From NCBI RefSeq assembly GCF_000003195.3, contig NC_012872.2, positions 4,774,001 to 4,838,000 on the forward strand: a stretch of DNA of 64,000 nt, given 5' to 3'. The notes beneath the pieces were generated by a model, which saw only the letters and a program-made list of their open reading frames with translations, ran no database searches and was not told where the DNA came from. The DNA is from Sorghum bicolor. Lineage: Eukaryota; Streptophyta; Magnoliopsida; Poales; Poaceae. The position numbers were made by a program, and so were the translations under genes. Each line of letters begins with the position of its first letter. Positions within the stretch are counted from its first letter, which is position 1. Positions 24,322 to 35,399 of the stretch are shown in pieces.

Positions 24322-24813
24322 ACGCCTGGGTGAAGAAGCATGACTGCAGGTATAGTCAGCTGGTACGCCGTTTTGCCTAGGAATGAAGAGAGATCAGCTA
24401 TATGATGGGCGGAGCGGACGGCGAAGGAGGGGATTGGCGAGGCGTCCCATCAGAATTCTCACACACCACGCCTCATGGGCCAGGCACAGTCCTCGCTGCG
24501 GAGTGGGCCCGGCCCAATAACTCTGTCGTTGGTGGTCGTCGTGGTTGCGTTGCGGACGTCAAATCCATCCATTTTCGATTCCGCTTTCCGCCTCCGCCTC
24601 CGCCCGCATGCAGTCCGCAGAGACGCGTGCATGTGCATGTGCATGCGTGCGCCAAATAATCAGTCCCATTCGCCGCTTCTTATCTTTTCTATACTCTCGT
24701 CTCTTCTATTCTTTATTTAAATATATTTCATTTTATAATAAATTAATAACGCATGCTCACGCCCACCCACCGTCCACGTGCGTTCATGTATATGCAGTGT
24801 GCATTCGAGCTTA

Positions 24814-25671
24814 GAGCAACTCCAACCATTATGCAAATAAACTTGGCATTTACCAAAACGCATAAAACTTAAAAAAAATCCCCTCCAATCGTTATGTATT
24901 TGGACTTTGTATTTTACATAGCTATGCATTTGGAGGGGAAACTTGGCATATATGCCAAAGGAGTCCGGCTATGCAAATAGAGATCACGGGATTTTTGGTT
25001 CCACCTCGCGGGCTTTTTTCTTCCCTTCCCGCGGTTTCCCTTCGCGCCGCCACCACTTCGCGCGATAGGATCTTGAAGCCCGCAACTCATAACAACTGCG
25101 CAGCTCAGTACATCGAACAAAGACCACATGAATTGGATCAAGATATTCGGCTACGAAGTTCAAACCTTGGCGATGCGCTGTGCAATACGGCTAGATCCAT
25201 TCTCCGGTACCCTCGATCGCATGTTGGCTTCACGAAATTCGGCTGCTCGCGAGCTGCAACGGCTTGACTGATGGCGGCGACATGCCTTGACGACGAACTG
25301 ATGGCGGCGACCGGAAACTGATGGGGAACAGGACCTGATGGAGATCGGTATTGGAGCCAAGGGGCGAACCTGTACGACGACGAACTTATGGCCAACAGAC
25401 GACGAACTGCGCAACTCACGATCGGTTCTGCGCGGCTGTTTGGCGCGGGAATTGGTGAACGGGAGACGACGGCGGGCTGTTTGGCGCGGGAACGATTGGC
25501 CGCGCGGGAAGGAGTGCCGCGAAATAAAATTTCCGGGAAAAAAAAGATGATAGACTTGACATTTTGCATAACGGTTGGAGATCACCCGATTTTAGCCTTG
25601 CCATTTTTATTTGGGGGTTTGCAATTTGCTTAAAATGCATAACTTCAAATGCATAATGGTTGGAGATGCTC
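24814..25671. mobile_element. PIF/Harbinger-type non-autonomous element, 858 bp
   Basis: The left end GAGCAACTCCAACCATTATG and the right end CATAATGGTTGGAGATGCTC are inverted repeats. TTA precedes and follows, giving a 3-bp target duplication. A sub-terminal pair (CCAATCGTTATG / CATAACGGTTGG) repeats the pattern. The GC-rich middle (about 25010-25530) opens long frames on both strands rich in R, S and A but without transposase motifs; they are not called as genes. Confidence 0.8.
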
Positions 25672-25819
25672 TTAGAGTAGCTCCGTCGAGCGACTTTTAA
25701 GCTAATTTTAATTTTTTTTATATATTTTAATAAAGAGAAATAAAATATAGCTCTTAATCAGGAGCTAAATTCTTATATATATATTTTAAGATTACGTGAG
25801 AATGTTATAGAGAGCTAAT

Positions 25820-26044
25820 CTTGGAAAGTCAAAGATTTTCATGTGTGACCAAAATTATAGAAAGAATTATAAAAATTTATGACATAAAATAGATATACTA
25901 TGAAAATATAATTAATAAAGAATCTAATGATGCTTAGTTGGTATCATAAAATTTATTATCTTATATCATATAAATTTGGTCAAACTTGAGATGCTTTAAC
26001 TCTCCAAGATTTTTGAAATTACTTATAATTTGGGATGGAGGGAG
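25820..26044. mobile_element. Decayed Stowaway-like MITE
   Basis: The right end GGGATGGAGGGAG/TA is characteristic of Stowaway elements. The left end is not clear, so the start is approximate. Confidence 0.45.
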
Positions 26045-26369
26045 TAGGTGCTAAAAGTTAGTACTTACTGAAGAAGTTGTCTTAGTGCTAGTAACTAGCT
26101 CTTAGTGTTACGATGCACTTAGCGTGCACTGCACTCTACAAGCACCAACCAATGTAGCTGGATGGAGGGGCTAAAGTTTAGTTCATGTCACATCGGATGT
26201 TCGAATACTAAACTAGGAGGACTAAACATGAGCTAATTATAAAACTAATTACACAAGAGTAGACTAATTAGTGAGACTAATTAATCCATCATCTAAGGGT
26301 GGATAGACAAACATCTATACTTTTGGCTCATTCTTTTAGCAGTGTAGAACCATAGGGTTTGTTGGTAGA

Positions 26370-28030
26370 CCAATAATTACTACTATGTCATCTCCTCAAG
26401 GGGTGACATGCCGCCGCCACATGCTAGCTCCCCGGACGCTGCTCCTACTCGTCGACCAGTGGCTTGTGGTGATGATGGCAGACCACAAGTCGAATCAACA
26501 ACCTCTAAGGTCAAAACTGATGCCTACTCGTCTAGATCTGTTGGTTCTCCTCCAGCGGCCATGATAGTGCGTGCAGTTGCCTGCTCAGCGCCGTAAAGCC
26601 AAGGGGCACTGCTATGTGGTGTTATAGGCTCAGGCAGCAACATCACCAATGGGGAGAAGGCACTGGTGTGGTTCCCCGACGGCGAGGCGTTCATGGTGGT
26701 CGTGTTCTCGAGGCACATAGGGAGGTAGTAGCTAAGTCTTTGCACAACACACTATGCCATGCTAGGGCTCAACTCTAGAAGACCACGGAGGCCGTGCAAG
26801 TGCTCCACATTGTGCATTTCATGCTCTACATCAGCCCATGTGGGGAGAATCTACTCACATGCACCGTGCACCGATGCCGGTTGTGCAGTATCCTCCACTG
26901 CCATCATACTTCCTGACCACATCGCACATGCTACCATCGAGCGAGTGTGGCATGGCTTGGGGCTTGGGCTGAGTTTTCGACATGATGGCAAGCCCTACTA
27001 CTCGCACACAAGCTGTTAAGGACTCAAGTAATAGGGATGTGTTATGGTTCAGCCCTTGGATTAGAAGCAGTTGGCATGGCCCTAGGAACCCGTTGTATGG
27101 CACCATAGTGTCGTCTTAGAGAAGACAGCGTGTTTGTCATGACTTGGACTAATTTTTGAGAAGGCGAGCTATAGTTCCGGTGTTCATGGAGCCTTAGGCG
27201 AAAGCAGCATACGAGTTATCAGTGATGACATCCTCAGGCATTACTAACATCCTTGGAGGTGTTCTTATAGCCTCCATCATGTAATTGTAGGGTACCTCCA
27301 AATGAAAGCCTAGTTTTGGTTCTCTAGGGTTAGTAGCAGTGACGTCATCAATGTCACATTTTAATTGTAGGCATCATCATGGAGGATCATCTAAAACTTA
27401 ATCACAACTTTCCTATAGGGTATTCCTATATGGGTGCACAAACTGTTTGTTGAATGGTGTTTGCTACCAATTTCTCTGCTTTGATGCCCTCTAGGATCTT
27501 TGATTACAACATATGCAAGGTTAGTGTGAACATAGTCTTCTCTCTTGGATCTTCTTATTCTCCAAGTGTCGATCCTCCCTCACTTGAGGTTTCCTCCCCT
27601 CTAGGGGTGTTGGCGGATGGTGATTGGATCTCAGATGTGTTCCATAGAGAATGTACATCACACCTGTCGAATGTCAAATATCGTCTCAATGCCCAACATA
27701 CACATGTGAAAATTGTGATTCTCATATTGCCACTTGGTGGTTCATTGTTTGACGAGCAATAACGTGCCTCCATCGTGAGAGTTTATACCTACCCTGTAGC
27801 ATGGTGGTTCCTCCTTGTGTATGTTGTTTGTAGGTGTTTCTCCTTGTATGTGTTGTTGGTGTTGGTACTTGTGTTTTGTTTTCTCACCGTCTTGCTTTGC
27901 ATGTGTAGGTTTATGACCCAAACCATGTAAGCAATGATGGTTGGCGTGGTGAAAAGTATTCTCCATTCCTCGCCAGGATGGTGAAAAATTATTCAAGTGG
28001 GGACTATATCGTCTCTCTTGGTCCTATCCC
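26370..28030. other. Unidentified degenerate coding-like DNA
   Basis: GC content and codon-like texture rise here, with broken frames such as GEKALVWFPDGEAFMVVVFS around 26650-26730 and a 102-codon frame at 27454-27762. None shows a domain I recognise, and stops interrupt every frame. It may be an old transposon or retroelement body, but no polymerase, integrase or zinc-knuckle motif was found. Confidence 0.3.
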
Positions 28031-28503
28031 CATTGACTTCTAAAAAAGTAATTACTACTATATATTATGTTTACATCGCCAAGGCAAACTATACAAAACT
28101 TAAACTATTAGGATATGGAATGGGCATACCTAACCCTACTCTTGGCTAGCTCCCCTAACCCATGACAATGTAGCGTTAGGCTTCGACTAGAAACACACAA
28201 ACCCAAAAATTACCAATCTAGCTTGAGCCTGGCCCAAAATAGTTTTCTAAGTTATTTTAGTTTTCCTACTATAAAAGATTGGATAACCGAAAACAACATG
28301 CCCAACTCTCCCAGGGTTTGTTTGTTTTATATCCTAGAATCAAGGGTGTTAAAATCAAACGAACAACCATGGGTTACTATTAGCATGTACAAAATTTGTC
28401 CTAAATGTTAGTAGTTTTTTAGTCCATCATCTTGGCTTTGCAAGATGCTCAGGTTTAATTATAATTATGCGTCGACGCTCGACAACGAAGTGGTTTTTTA
28501 CTA

Positions 28504-28737
28504 GAACTTTGTTTAGTTCACCCAAAAATAAAAAAAAATTCAAGATTTTCTATCACATCGAATCTTGCGGCATATGCATGGAGCATTAAATATAGATAAA
28601 AATAAAAAATAATTGCACAGTTTGTCTGTAAATCGTGAGACGAATCTTTTAACCCTAGTTACTCCATAACTGAACAATATTTGTCAAATAAAAAAATATG
28701 GTACAGTGTCAAAATCTTTTTGGATCTCAACAAGGTC
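28504..28737. mobile_element. Diverged Tourist-like MITE, GGCCTTGTTTAG family
   Basis: The left end GAACTTTGTTTAGTTCACCC and right end CTCAACAAGGTC are diverged, but the interior ATCACATCGAATCTTGCGGC and TGAGACGAATCTTTTAACCC is typical. Confidence 0.7.
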
Positions 28738-29041
28738 TAATCGATTTCACGATGACCTAACGGTAGCCAGGCTCTGGTAAAAAAAAAAAAAAAGGTAGCC
28801 AGGCGGCTTTCAGTTCTCCTGCCGGAGAGGATCCGGTGCACGTATTACTCCGTAGTCCGTACATACGTAGGTACGGTACTATGATGTCTCATATATGGAC
28901 ATGACAGGTCCTTATACGTAAGGTACTGACCACCAAGCAGCAAGTTAGAGATACGTTGGGCTACAGTGGCCCTAGATCGGTCGTAGCAGCTATCACTATG
29001 CTCATGGGCAAAGCCAGCGCGCGCATGCAATTGTTAGTATA

Positions 29042-29284
29042 GGCCTTGTTTAGTTCCGAAAACTGAAAAGTTTTCGGAACTGTAGCACTTTCATTTGTTT
29101 GTGGTAAATATTATCCAATCATAGACTAACTAGAGTCAAAAGATTCGTCTCGTGATTTACAGTCAAACTGTGTGATTGGTTTTTGTTTTCGTTTATATTT
29201 AATGTTTCATGCATGTGCCGCAAGATTCGATGTGACAGGGAATCTTGAAAATTTTTTGGATTTCGGGATGAACTAAACAAGGCC
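29042..29284. mobile_element. Tourist-like MITE with ATA target duplication
   Basis: The ends GGCCTTGTTTAGTTCC and ATGAACTAAACAAGGCC are flanked on both sides by ATA; 243 bp. Confidence 0.88.
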
Positions 29285-29289
29285 ATAAT

Positions 29290-30140
29290 ATTTTTTACAT
29301 TATTTTAAATAAAAAGTAATTATATGGCTTTATCTCAGCCTCTAGAAGATTTTTTTCAAAAAAATTATTAGTTTCTATTTTCAAAATGTGCTTCATATAG
29401 TTCTACCTTCTATAAAAAAAGGATGCAATTCTGTCTGGATTTTAAAATAGATGTTCAATGAAAATGTATTTTATTATTAATGAAATGATACTTATATATT
29501 TATTATCATAAATGTTAATATTTTCATATAATTGGTCAAATTTAAAATTGACTTCTCATTACATCCTTTTGAATCGAGGTGTTTTGGTTTTTTTTGCTAA
29601 ATTTTAGTCAGTTTAGTAGCTAAATTTTCACACTGACTAAAAGAAGCTAAAATAGTTTAGTCTTACTAATCATTTAAGAGTAGCTAAAATAATTTTAGTT
29701 GATTAAAATTTAGTAAAGAAAACCAAACAAGATCTAATGGGAACTAAATTTTAGCTAAAAGATCCAAATATATCATGATATAACTCTACAAGTGACATTA
29801 AATTGCCATCTATCCAGCACGCACTCTATGTCCGTAGGCTGTCCGATCCATTCTTTGGAAAACCTTTAGCAGCTACACTTTGAGGGCCAGACGAGATGAG
29901 GCTATAATGCATGCCGCTATGGGCTAAGTAGGAGTAGTGTGTGAGGTCCCTCCCACTTTGGGAAGTGACTAGAAAGATCTGACAAAGATTGCTGCGTCGT
30001 GCTGCTTGAATATCACGGCCGGTCCAGCAGTCAAAGGAAGAAAACTGTTAGCCGCGGCGTCGCCGGCTTTCTGCATGCCTTGCGTTATTGCTGCAGCACG
30101 CTAAACGACAAGCTAAAGTGATATTCCTTCCTTCAAAGTT
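29290..30140. other. Intergenic with decayed MITE at 29575-29740
   Basis: At about 29575-29740 the phrases TTTTGGTTTTTTTTGCTAAA and AAAGAAAACCAAACAAGATC face each other around repeated TTTAGCTA/TAGCTAAA text, as in an old MITE. No gene is seen elsewhere in this stretch. Confidence 0.45.
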
Positions 30141-30146
30141 AACTAA

Positions 30147-30352
30147 GGGCACTCACAATGCAAGACTCTATCACAGAGTCCAAGACACTTAATTATATAT
30201 TATTTATAGTATTTTGCTGATGTGGCAGCATATTTATTGAAGAAAGAGGTAGAAAAAATAAGACTCCAAGTCTTATTTAGACTCCAAGTCCACATTGTTC
30301 GAGGTAATAAATAACTTTAGACTCTATGATAGAGTCTGCATTGTGAGTGCCC
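30147..30352. mobile_element. Harbinger-type MITE with TAA target duplication
   Basis: GGGCACTCACAATGCAAGAC at the left pairs with CTGCATTGTGAGTGCCC at the right, flanked by TAA. The inner inverted text ACTCTATCA/TGATAGAGT strengthens the foldback; 206 bp. Confidence 0.88.
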
Positions 30353-30355
30353 TAA

Positions 30356-30597
30356 GGCCTTGTTTACTTCCAAATTTTTTTGCAAAATGTGAATAGTGAC
30401 GTTTTCGTTTGTATTTGATAAATATTGTCCAATTATAAACTAACTAGGCTCAAAAGGTTCGTCTCGCAAATTCCATGCAAACTGTGTAATTAGTTAACTT
30501 TTTTATCTATATTTAATGCTTCATGCATGTGCCGCAGGATTCGATGTGACGGAGAATCTGAAATATTTTGCAAATATTTGGGGAAGTAAACAAGGCC
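30356..30597. mobile_element. Tourist-like MITE abutting the previous MITE
   Basis: GGCCTTGTTTACTTCC and GGAAGTAAACAAGGCC mark the ends. The TAA at 30353-30355 serves both as right target duplication of the preceding element and left target duplication of this one; TAA follows again at 30598. Confidence 0.88.
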
Positions 30598-30859
30598 TAA
30601 CTTTTAGAATTGTCTAAATCCAAAAACTACAGATATTTATGATACTAAAATAATGTCATTAGATAAATCATAAAAATATGTTTAATGTTGTAAAGTTGGA
30701 TTATATTTAAATAGCTTAACTTGGGATAATTTTATAAATTAATAATTGGGGGTTGTTTGGTTGTTATTCTTATCCATGTTTTGCTGCACTTCTTCGTTTC
30801 GCTGATAAGTCAGGCTGAAAAGTATTATTCGCTGATTTATTATGAGAGAAAAACACTAT

Positions 30860-31101
30860 GGCCTTGTTTAGTTCTAAAATATTTTGCAAAATGTGAATAG
30901 TACCAATTTCGTTTGTATTTGACAAATATTATCCAATCATGGACTAACTAGGCTCAAAAGATTCGTCTTGTCAATTTCGACCAAACTGTGTAATTAGTTT
31001 TTATTTTCGTCTATATTTAATATTTCATGCATACGTCTAAAGATTCGATGTGACGGGGAATCTGAAAAATTTTGCAAAATTTTTTGGAACTAAACAAGGC
31101 C
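30860..31101. mobile_element. Tourist-like MITE with TAT target duplication
   Basis: The ends GGCCTTGTTTAGTTCT and GGAACTAAACAAGGCC are flanked by TAT; 242 bp. Confidence 0.88.
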
Positions 31102-31139
31102 TATATATCGTGGGTGATAAGTTGGTAAGTGCTTGATTG

Positions 31140-32060
31140 GAAACTAAACTTGGCAATATTCTTTTAGCCCCCACATTTCATAGAGTAAAAAAATAAAAAG
31201 ATTGAGTTTGGTTTTGAGACAACATGGGATGGGACGGTGCCACCTCCTTATTTCAGAATGGGACGATCCCATCTTCTTATTTGGTTGAAGGGACGAAATC
31301 ATCCTTGTTTTATATTTGGTAGAAGGGATGGACAACCATGGGATGGATGGCTTCTTTTATTTCTATTACCAACCATAAGTATAGAGCTCATGTGTCATCC
31401 GACAATTTTTTCACCTTCTTCTCTTCCCCGCATGTCCTCATATGCCACGGCTATCATGGATGCCGCTGCCCTAGCTCAATTCGCTCTCCCCTCCCCCTCC
31501 AATACAAAACCCGGAGCTTGCTTGCTCAATTCCTCACCATCGCCATAGCTCTCACACCTGTGGGGATCACTCCGCGTGCGTTGTGGCCTTCCTAGGGATG
31601 TTGCATCCTCTTCCCAATGTGGCGCCCCCTACTGAGCGACCCTTCAACAATGACTCTTTCTTGGAGGTCTCTCTTGAGCAGCCACAACCTGTCTCAAGTG
31701 GTCCCGGCCTTTTTCGCCCACGCTCTTCAATGAACGTTTGCCCATGACCATGTCGTTGGTCACCCCACCCTTGACAGAGGACTAGAAGACCCACCACCTT
31801 GTCGTTGATTGTCTTGTTATTGCACTAGGAAGACAAGAAGGAGGAGAACAGCGTGAAAGATGGATGAGGTGTGTAACTCATTTTTTGGGGGACATGAGGG
31901 TCCCTGAATCTAGAGGAATAGTCGTCTCGGGGATGATTTCATCCCTTATATCCAATGAAGCAAACACCACTTCGAGTGCCTCTTCCCATCCAAACACCAC
32001 CTTATGCATGGCAAATTAAAGCTTTCTACCAAACAACTTTTCAATCATGTGACATGGTTG
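31140..32060. other. Possible non-autonomous DNA element
   Basis: GGGACGAAATCATCC near 31290 and GGATGATTTCATCCC near 31935 are inverted, enclosing about 600 GC-richer bases with broken frames. Outer ends and target duplication could not be fixed. The rest of the stretch to 32460 shows no gene. Confidence 0.35.
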
Positions 32061-32466
32061 GCGCAAACCGTAGCCTGATCTTTGCAACAAGATTCACAAT
32101 GTCTCAAAATGAGCTTGAACGTGACTCAAATGATTTCCAAACTTGTGATATGACTAGCGCAAACTATGCTCGATCTTACTCGCTAACCACACTTTTTGTA
32201 GCGTGCTACACTTGCTTAAGGTAGGTTGTGAAAAATTGTGTCCAAAAACAAACGAGATCTTTTTTAGATAAAAAAACAAAAATAAATTAAATAGGCTTCA
32301 TCGTGTGCTCATGTATATGGGATGCTTGTTTTGTGCATACTTGATAGCCCCAATGGACCTTTTCTTTTCTTAGTATTTCTTCTCCGATTACATTTCTCTC
32401 TCTTCGAATTCTTTTGTTCTGTGTACCACACATTCTCACTCCTCAAAAAAAATCCCATACCCCGAA

Positions 32467-34962
32467 TGTAACACCCAAAATTTGAATTTCAATTAATAGG
32501 ATTTAATTTGAATTATTTAAGAATTTTAGTGAGCATTTAATGTAGCAAATAAATAATTTTTATGAAAATTAAAATTTATCATAAGTTTAGTAATATGATT
32601 TTGTGCATTCATGCTGAGACATATTTTATTTTGTGTTGGTTGTTTTTGGTTAGAAATAAATTGTGCTTTCAAAATTCTATTTGGAGAATGTTTTGGAAAA
32701 GAAACCAGAAAAGAAAAGAAAAAAAAAGGGGGAAAGCCTCCCTGGAATCTGGCCCAAAACGGCCCCCCCGCAGCGCCCCCCCTCTCTCAGTCTCTGGCGA
32801 CCGGACCCCGTCCTTTTCTCTCACTGACGTCTCAGGTCCGCAGCACAGTGTCTCCTTCTTCCTTGCGTAACTGAGGAGAACTCCGGCTTCCGTTGGCAAA
32901 TCCCGATTTCCACGGGAGTTATCGACGATTTCCACGGGAGTTATCGAGTAGGAGATCTTCCCGGAGCCCTATAAAGCGCTCACGCCACCCTGCAGCTTCC
33001 CCTTTTGTCCCCAAGCTCCATAATCCGAGCCCTAGCCGCCATTAGAGCACAAACCGGATCTCGCCGAGCTCGTGCTCTAGCCTCCATCACCGCGCGCCGT
33101 CTCTGCACCTTCTCGGCCCCAACCAAGCGCTTAGACGAGATCGTGGTGAGCTCCTCTTCATCCCGGTGTTTTCCTTTCGCGAAACGGTGCTCGGAATCGA
33201 GAAGTCCGTCGTCGCCGGCGAGCTCCTTTCGGCCGGCAATGGAGCCACCGCACCGGAGCTGGTGACGGTCGGTTGAAAAAAAAATGCTTTTTCTGCTATT
33301 TACAAGATTGCCACTGATTTTGTTTTGCTCATAAAATATTCGTTTTAACTCCGTTTTTAGCCATTCAAATTGCGTCAGGTTCGTAATTATATGCTCTACA
33401 TGTTAGAAATATTAGTTTACTGTTTTGAAACTTTTTAATTCTGCAGTAGCATTTAATTAATTATTTCCCTATAGGAAATCTTAGAAAATTCATATCTTTC
33501 ACGTTTTAATTCCGATTTTCGTGAACTTTACGTTTGTGTGATCGTAGCGCTGCGTAGAATATTTTGATAAACTTTTATACTTGTTTTACCACTGTTTGGT
33601 GTAATGTTCTAATTATACCTTGATTGCTTCGTGTATGATGGTCTACATTGGATTGCGTGTTGTTGATTGATGATTGGGATTAGACGGTGAGCCGTACGTT
33701 GGTGATCAAGATCAAGCTTTTGAAGACCAGCAAGCTCAGGAGAGCTTTGGTCAAGGCAAGTATAACTTGGGATCATCCTTGTTACCTATTCACTCATAAC
33801 TACACATATATATCACATGCATGCTATCACCTTGTCGACCTTAGCAAAATCATAGATGATTGTTACCTGTATTCCTTGCTACCTACTTGATATGCATTTG
33901 GTGTAGATGTGCTAGTGCTCGATATAATCCATGATCTTGTAAGATGATTAATAGCTATGCAATGAACATAAAGGAATGACAAATAACTGTATGAGATCTT
34001 GTCTGTACGTGATCACCCGGGATAACAGTGCAACCATGAGGGCTATTATGGCTCTGGCTTTAGCTCAGTATGAAGCCCTTTTCTAGCTTGTTAGCGGTTA
34101 CCCGAAAGGGCGGAGGGGCTGAACCGTTTTGGGTATAGTGTGGCCTCTGTCTGTATGAGTATAGGCTGCGAGTCATTGTGCCATCGGAAGGGGGGCTCTA
34201 TATCTGCGCGCAAAGGAAACCTTGCGGCCCTAACTTGTTAGACGAACTTTTGAAAGGCTTCATAGTGATCCCTGCCGACCTTCCTTGGTAGTGGGTTAAG
34301 AGGTCGACGGGCCTCGGGCGAAAGGGTAAATCATGACTCATGGGTAAAGATGTACAACCTCTGCAGAGTGTAAAACTGGTATACTAGCCGAGCTCACGGT
34401 CAGGAGCGGCCTTGGGGACATCTACATAAGATGATGAGCTTGTTATGTTATTATGTTCATTTGATTATTGTTTATGCTATGAGTTAATTATGCTTACATT
34501 GATCATGGGATTAATTGATTATTTATGCTACCTTGAGAATTGCTATTTAATTATGAACATGCTATCCACTATTAAAAGCTAAATGCAGTCAAACCAGTGT
34601 CAGCTATTTGAGCCTCATGAACCCCTGGTTATACTTGTTGAGTACGATATGTGCTCACTCTTGCAATTTCCCAACACCTCAGGGTATGATAATGAAGATG
34701 ACTGGAATAAGGATTATCGGTATGAGTACTAGGTTTGGAGTCAACCAGTCAACAGTGTCCCTGTGTGGAGCTTCCGTTGAGAGCGTTGTTTACTTTATGC
34801 TATCATTTTTGTATGAGACTATGTGATTCAATATATATTCCGCTATGTAATAAACACTGCAATGGTACATTTGAGATTTGTCTACTTATGTGTGTGACTA
34901 TTCCTGGGGCACATATGAGTCTTTTATGCATCCTATTTTGTTCTTAAAATATGGGTGTGACA
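32467..34962. mobile_element. Solo LTR, 2.5 kb, probably Ty3/gypsy
   Basis: The unit starts TGTAACACCC and ends GGGTGTGACA, a perfect short inverted pair with TG...CA termini. It is flanked by the 5-bp direct repeat CCGAA (32462-32466 and 34963-34967). Internally a TATA-like CCCTATAAAGCGC at about 32967 is followed by a C-rich leader, as in the promoter of a plant LTR, and AATAAA-type text lies near 34846. No internal retroviral genes are present, so this is the product of LTR-LTR recombination. The long LTR suggests gypsy rather than copia; that assignment is inference. Confidence 0.88.
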
Positions 34963-35162
34963 CCGAACTATTAAAGTCATCTATTTTGGAACAGATAGAG
35001 GAGCACATTTAGATGTAGTTGTCATACTTTAATTTGTTCCTAGTTTTTCATGGTGATGACTGACGATGAAGGGTCATCGTGTTTGTTTCAGATTTTGGAT
35101 CAGATAAACATGCATGCATGAATACGCATCAACATCGATCTTTAGGCCTGTTGGCCTGTTTG

Positions 35163-35197
35163 AGAGAGAGAGAGAGAGGGGGGGGGGGGGGGGGGGA
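35163..35197. repeat. (GA)n plus G homopolymer
   Basis: GAGAGAGAGAGAGA is followed directly by about 18 G residues. Confidence 0.9.
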
Positions 35198-35278
35198 GAG
35201 ACAGTGTGTGCCATTGTGTATCAACGACTCATGCAATGCAAGCCTCTTGAATTCTTCCATCTTCTTCTCCATCGAAAC

Positions 35279-35283
<5 letters not shown>

Positions 35284-35337
<54 letters not shown>
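35284..35337. repeat. (TA)n microsatellite
   Basis: An uninterrupted TA run of about 26 units. Confidence 0.95.
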
Positions 35338-35340
<3 letters not shown>

Positions 35341-35399
35341 ACGCACCAACAGTAACTACTAGCTAATAAAATAACTGGTCGTCTATGAATAATCTACCG

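Noticed and set aside
25138..25585. Two overlapping frames of about 140 codons
   Set aside because: Both are in the GC-rich middle of a Harbinger-type element in different frames; composition explains them better than selection.
32562..33265. Open frames of 86-102 codons near 32.6-33.3 kb
   Set aside because: They lie wholly inside the solo LTR and correspond to its promoter and leader part.
35079..35366. Open frames through the TA run at 35.3 kb
   Set aside because: They translate microsatellite as alternating Y and I and have no independent support; the same holds at 46934-47131.
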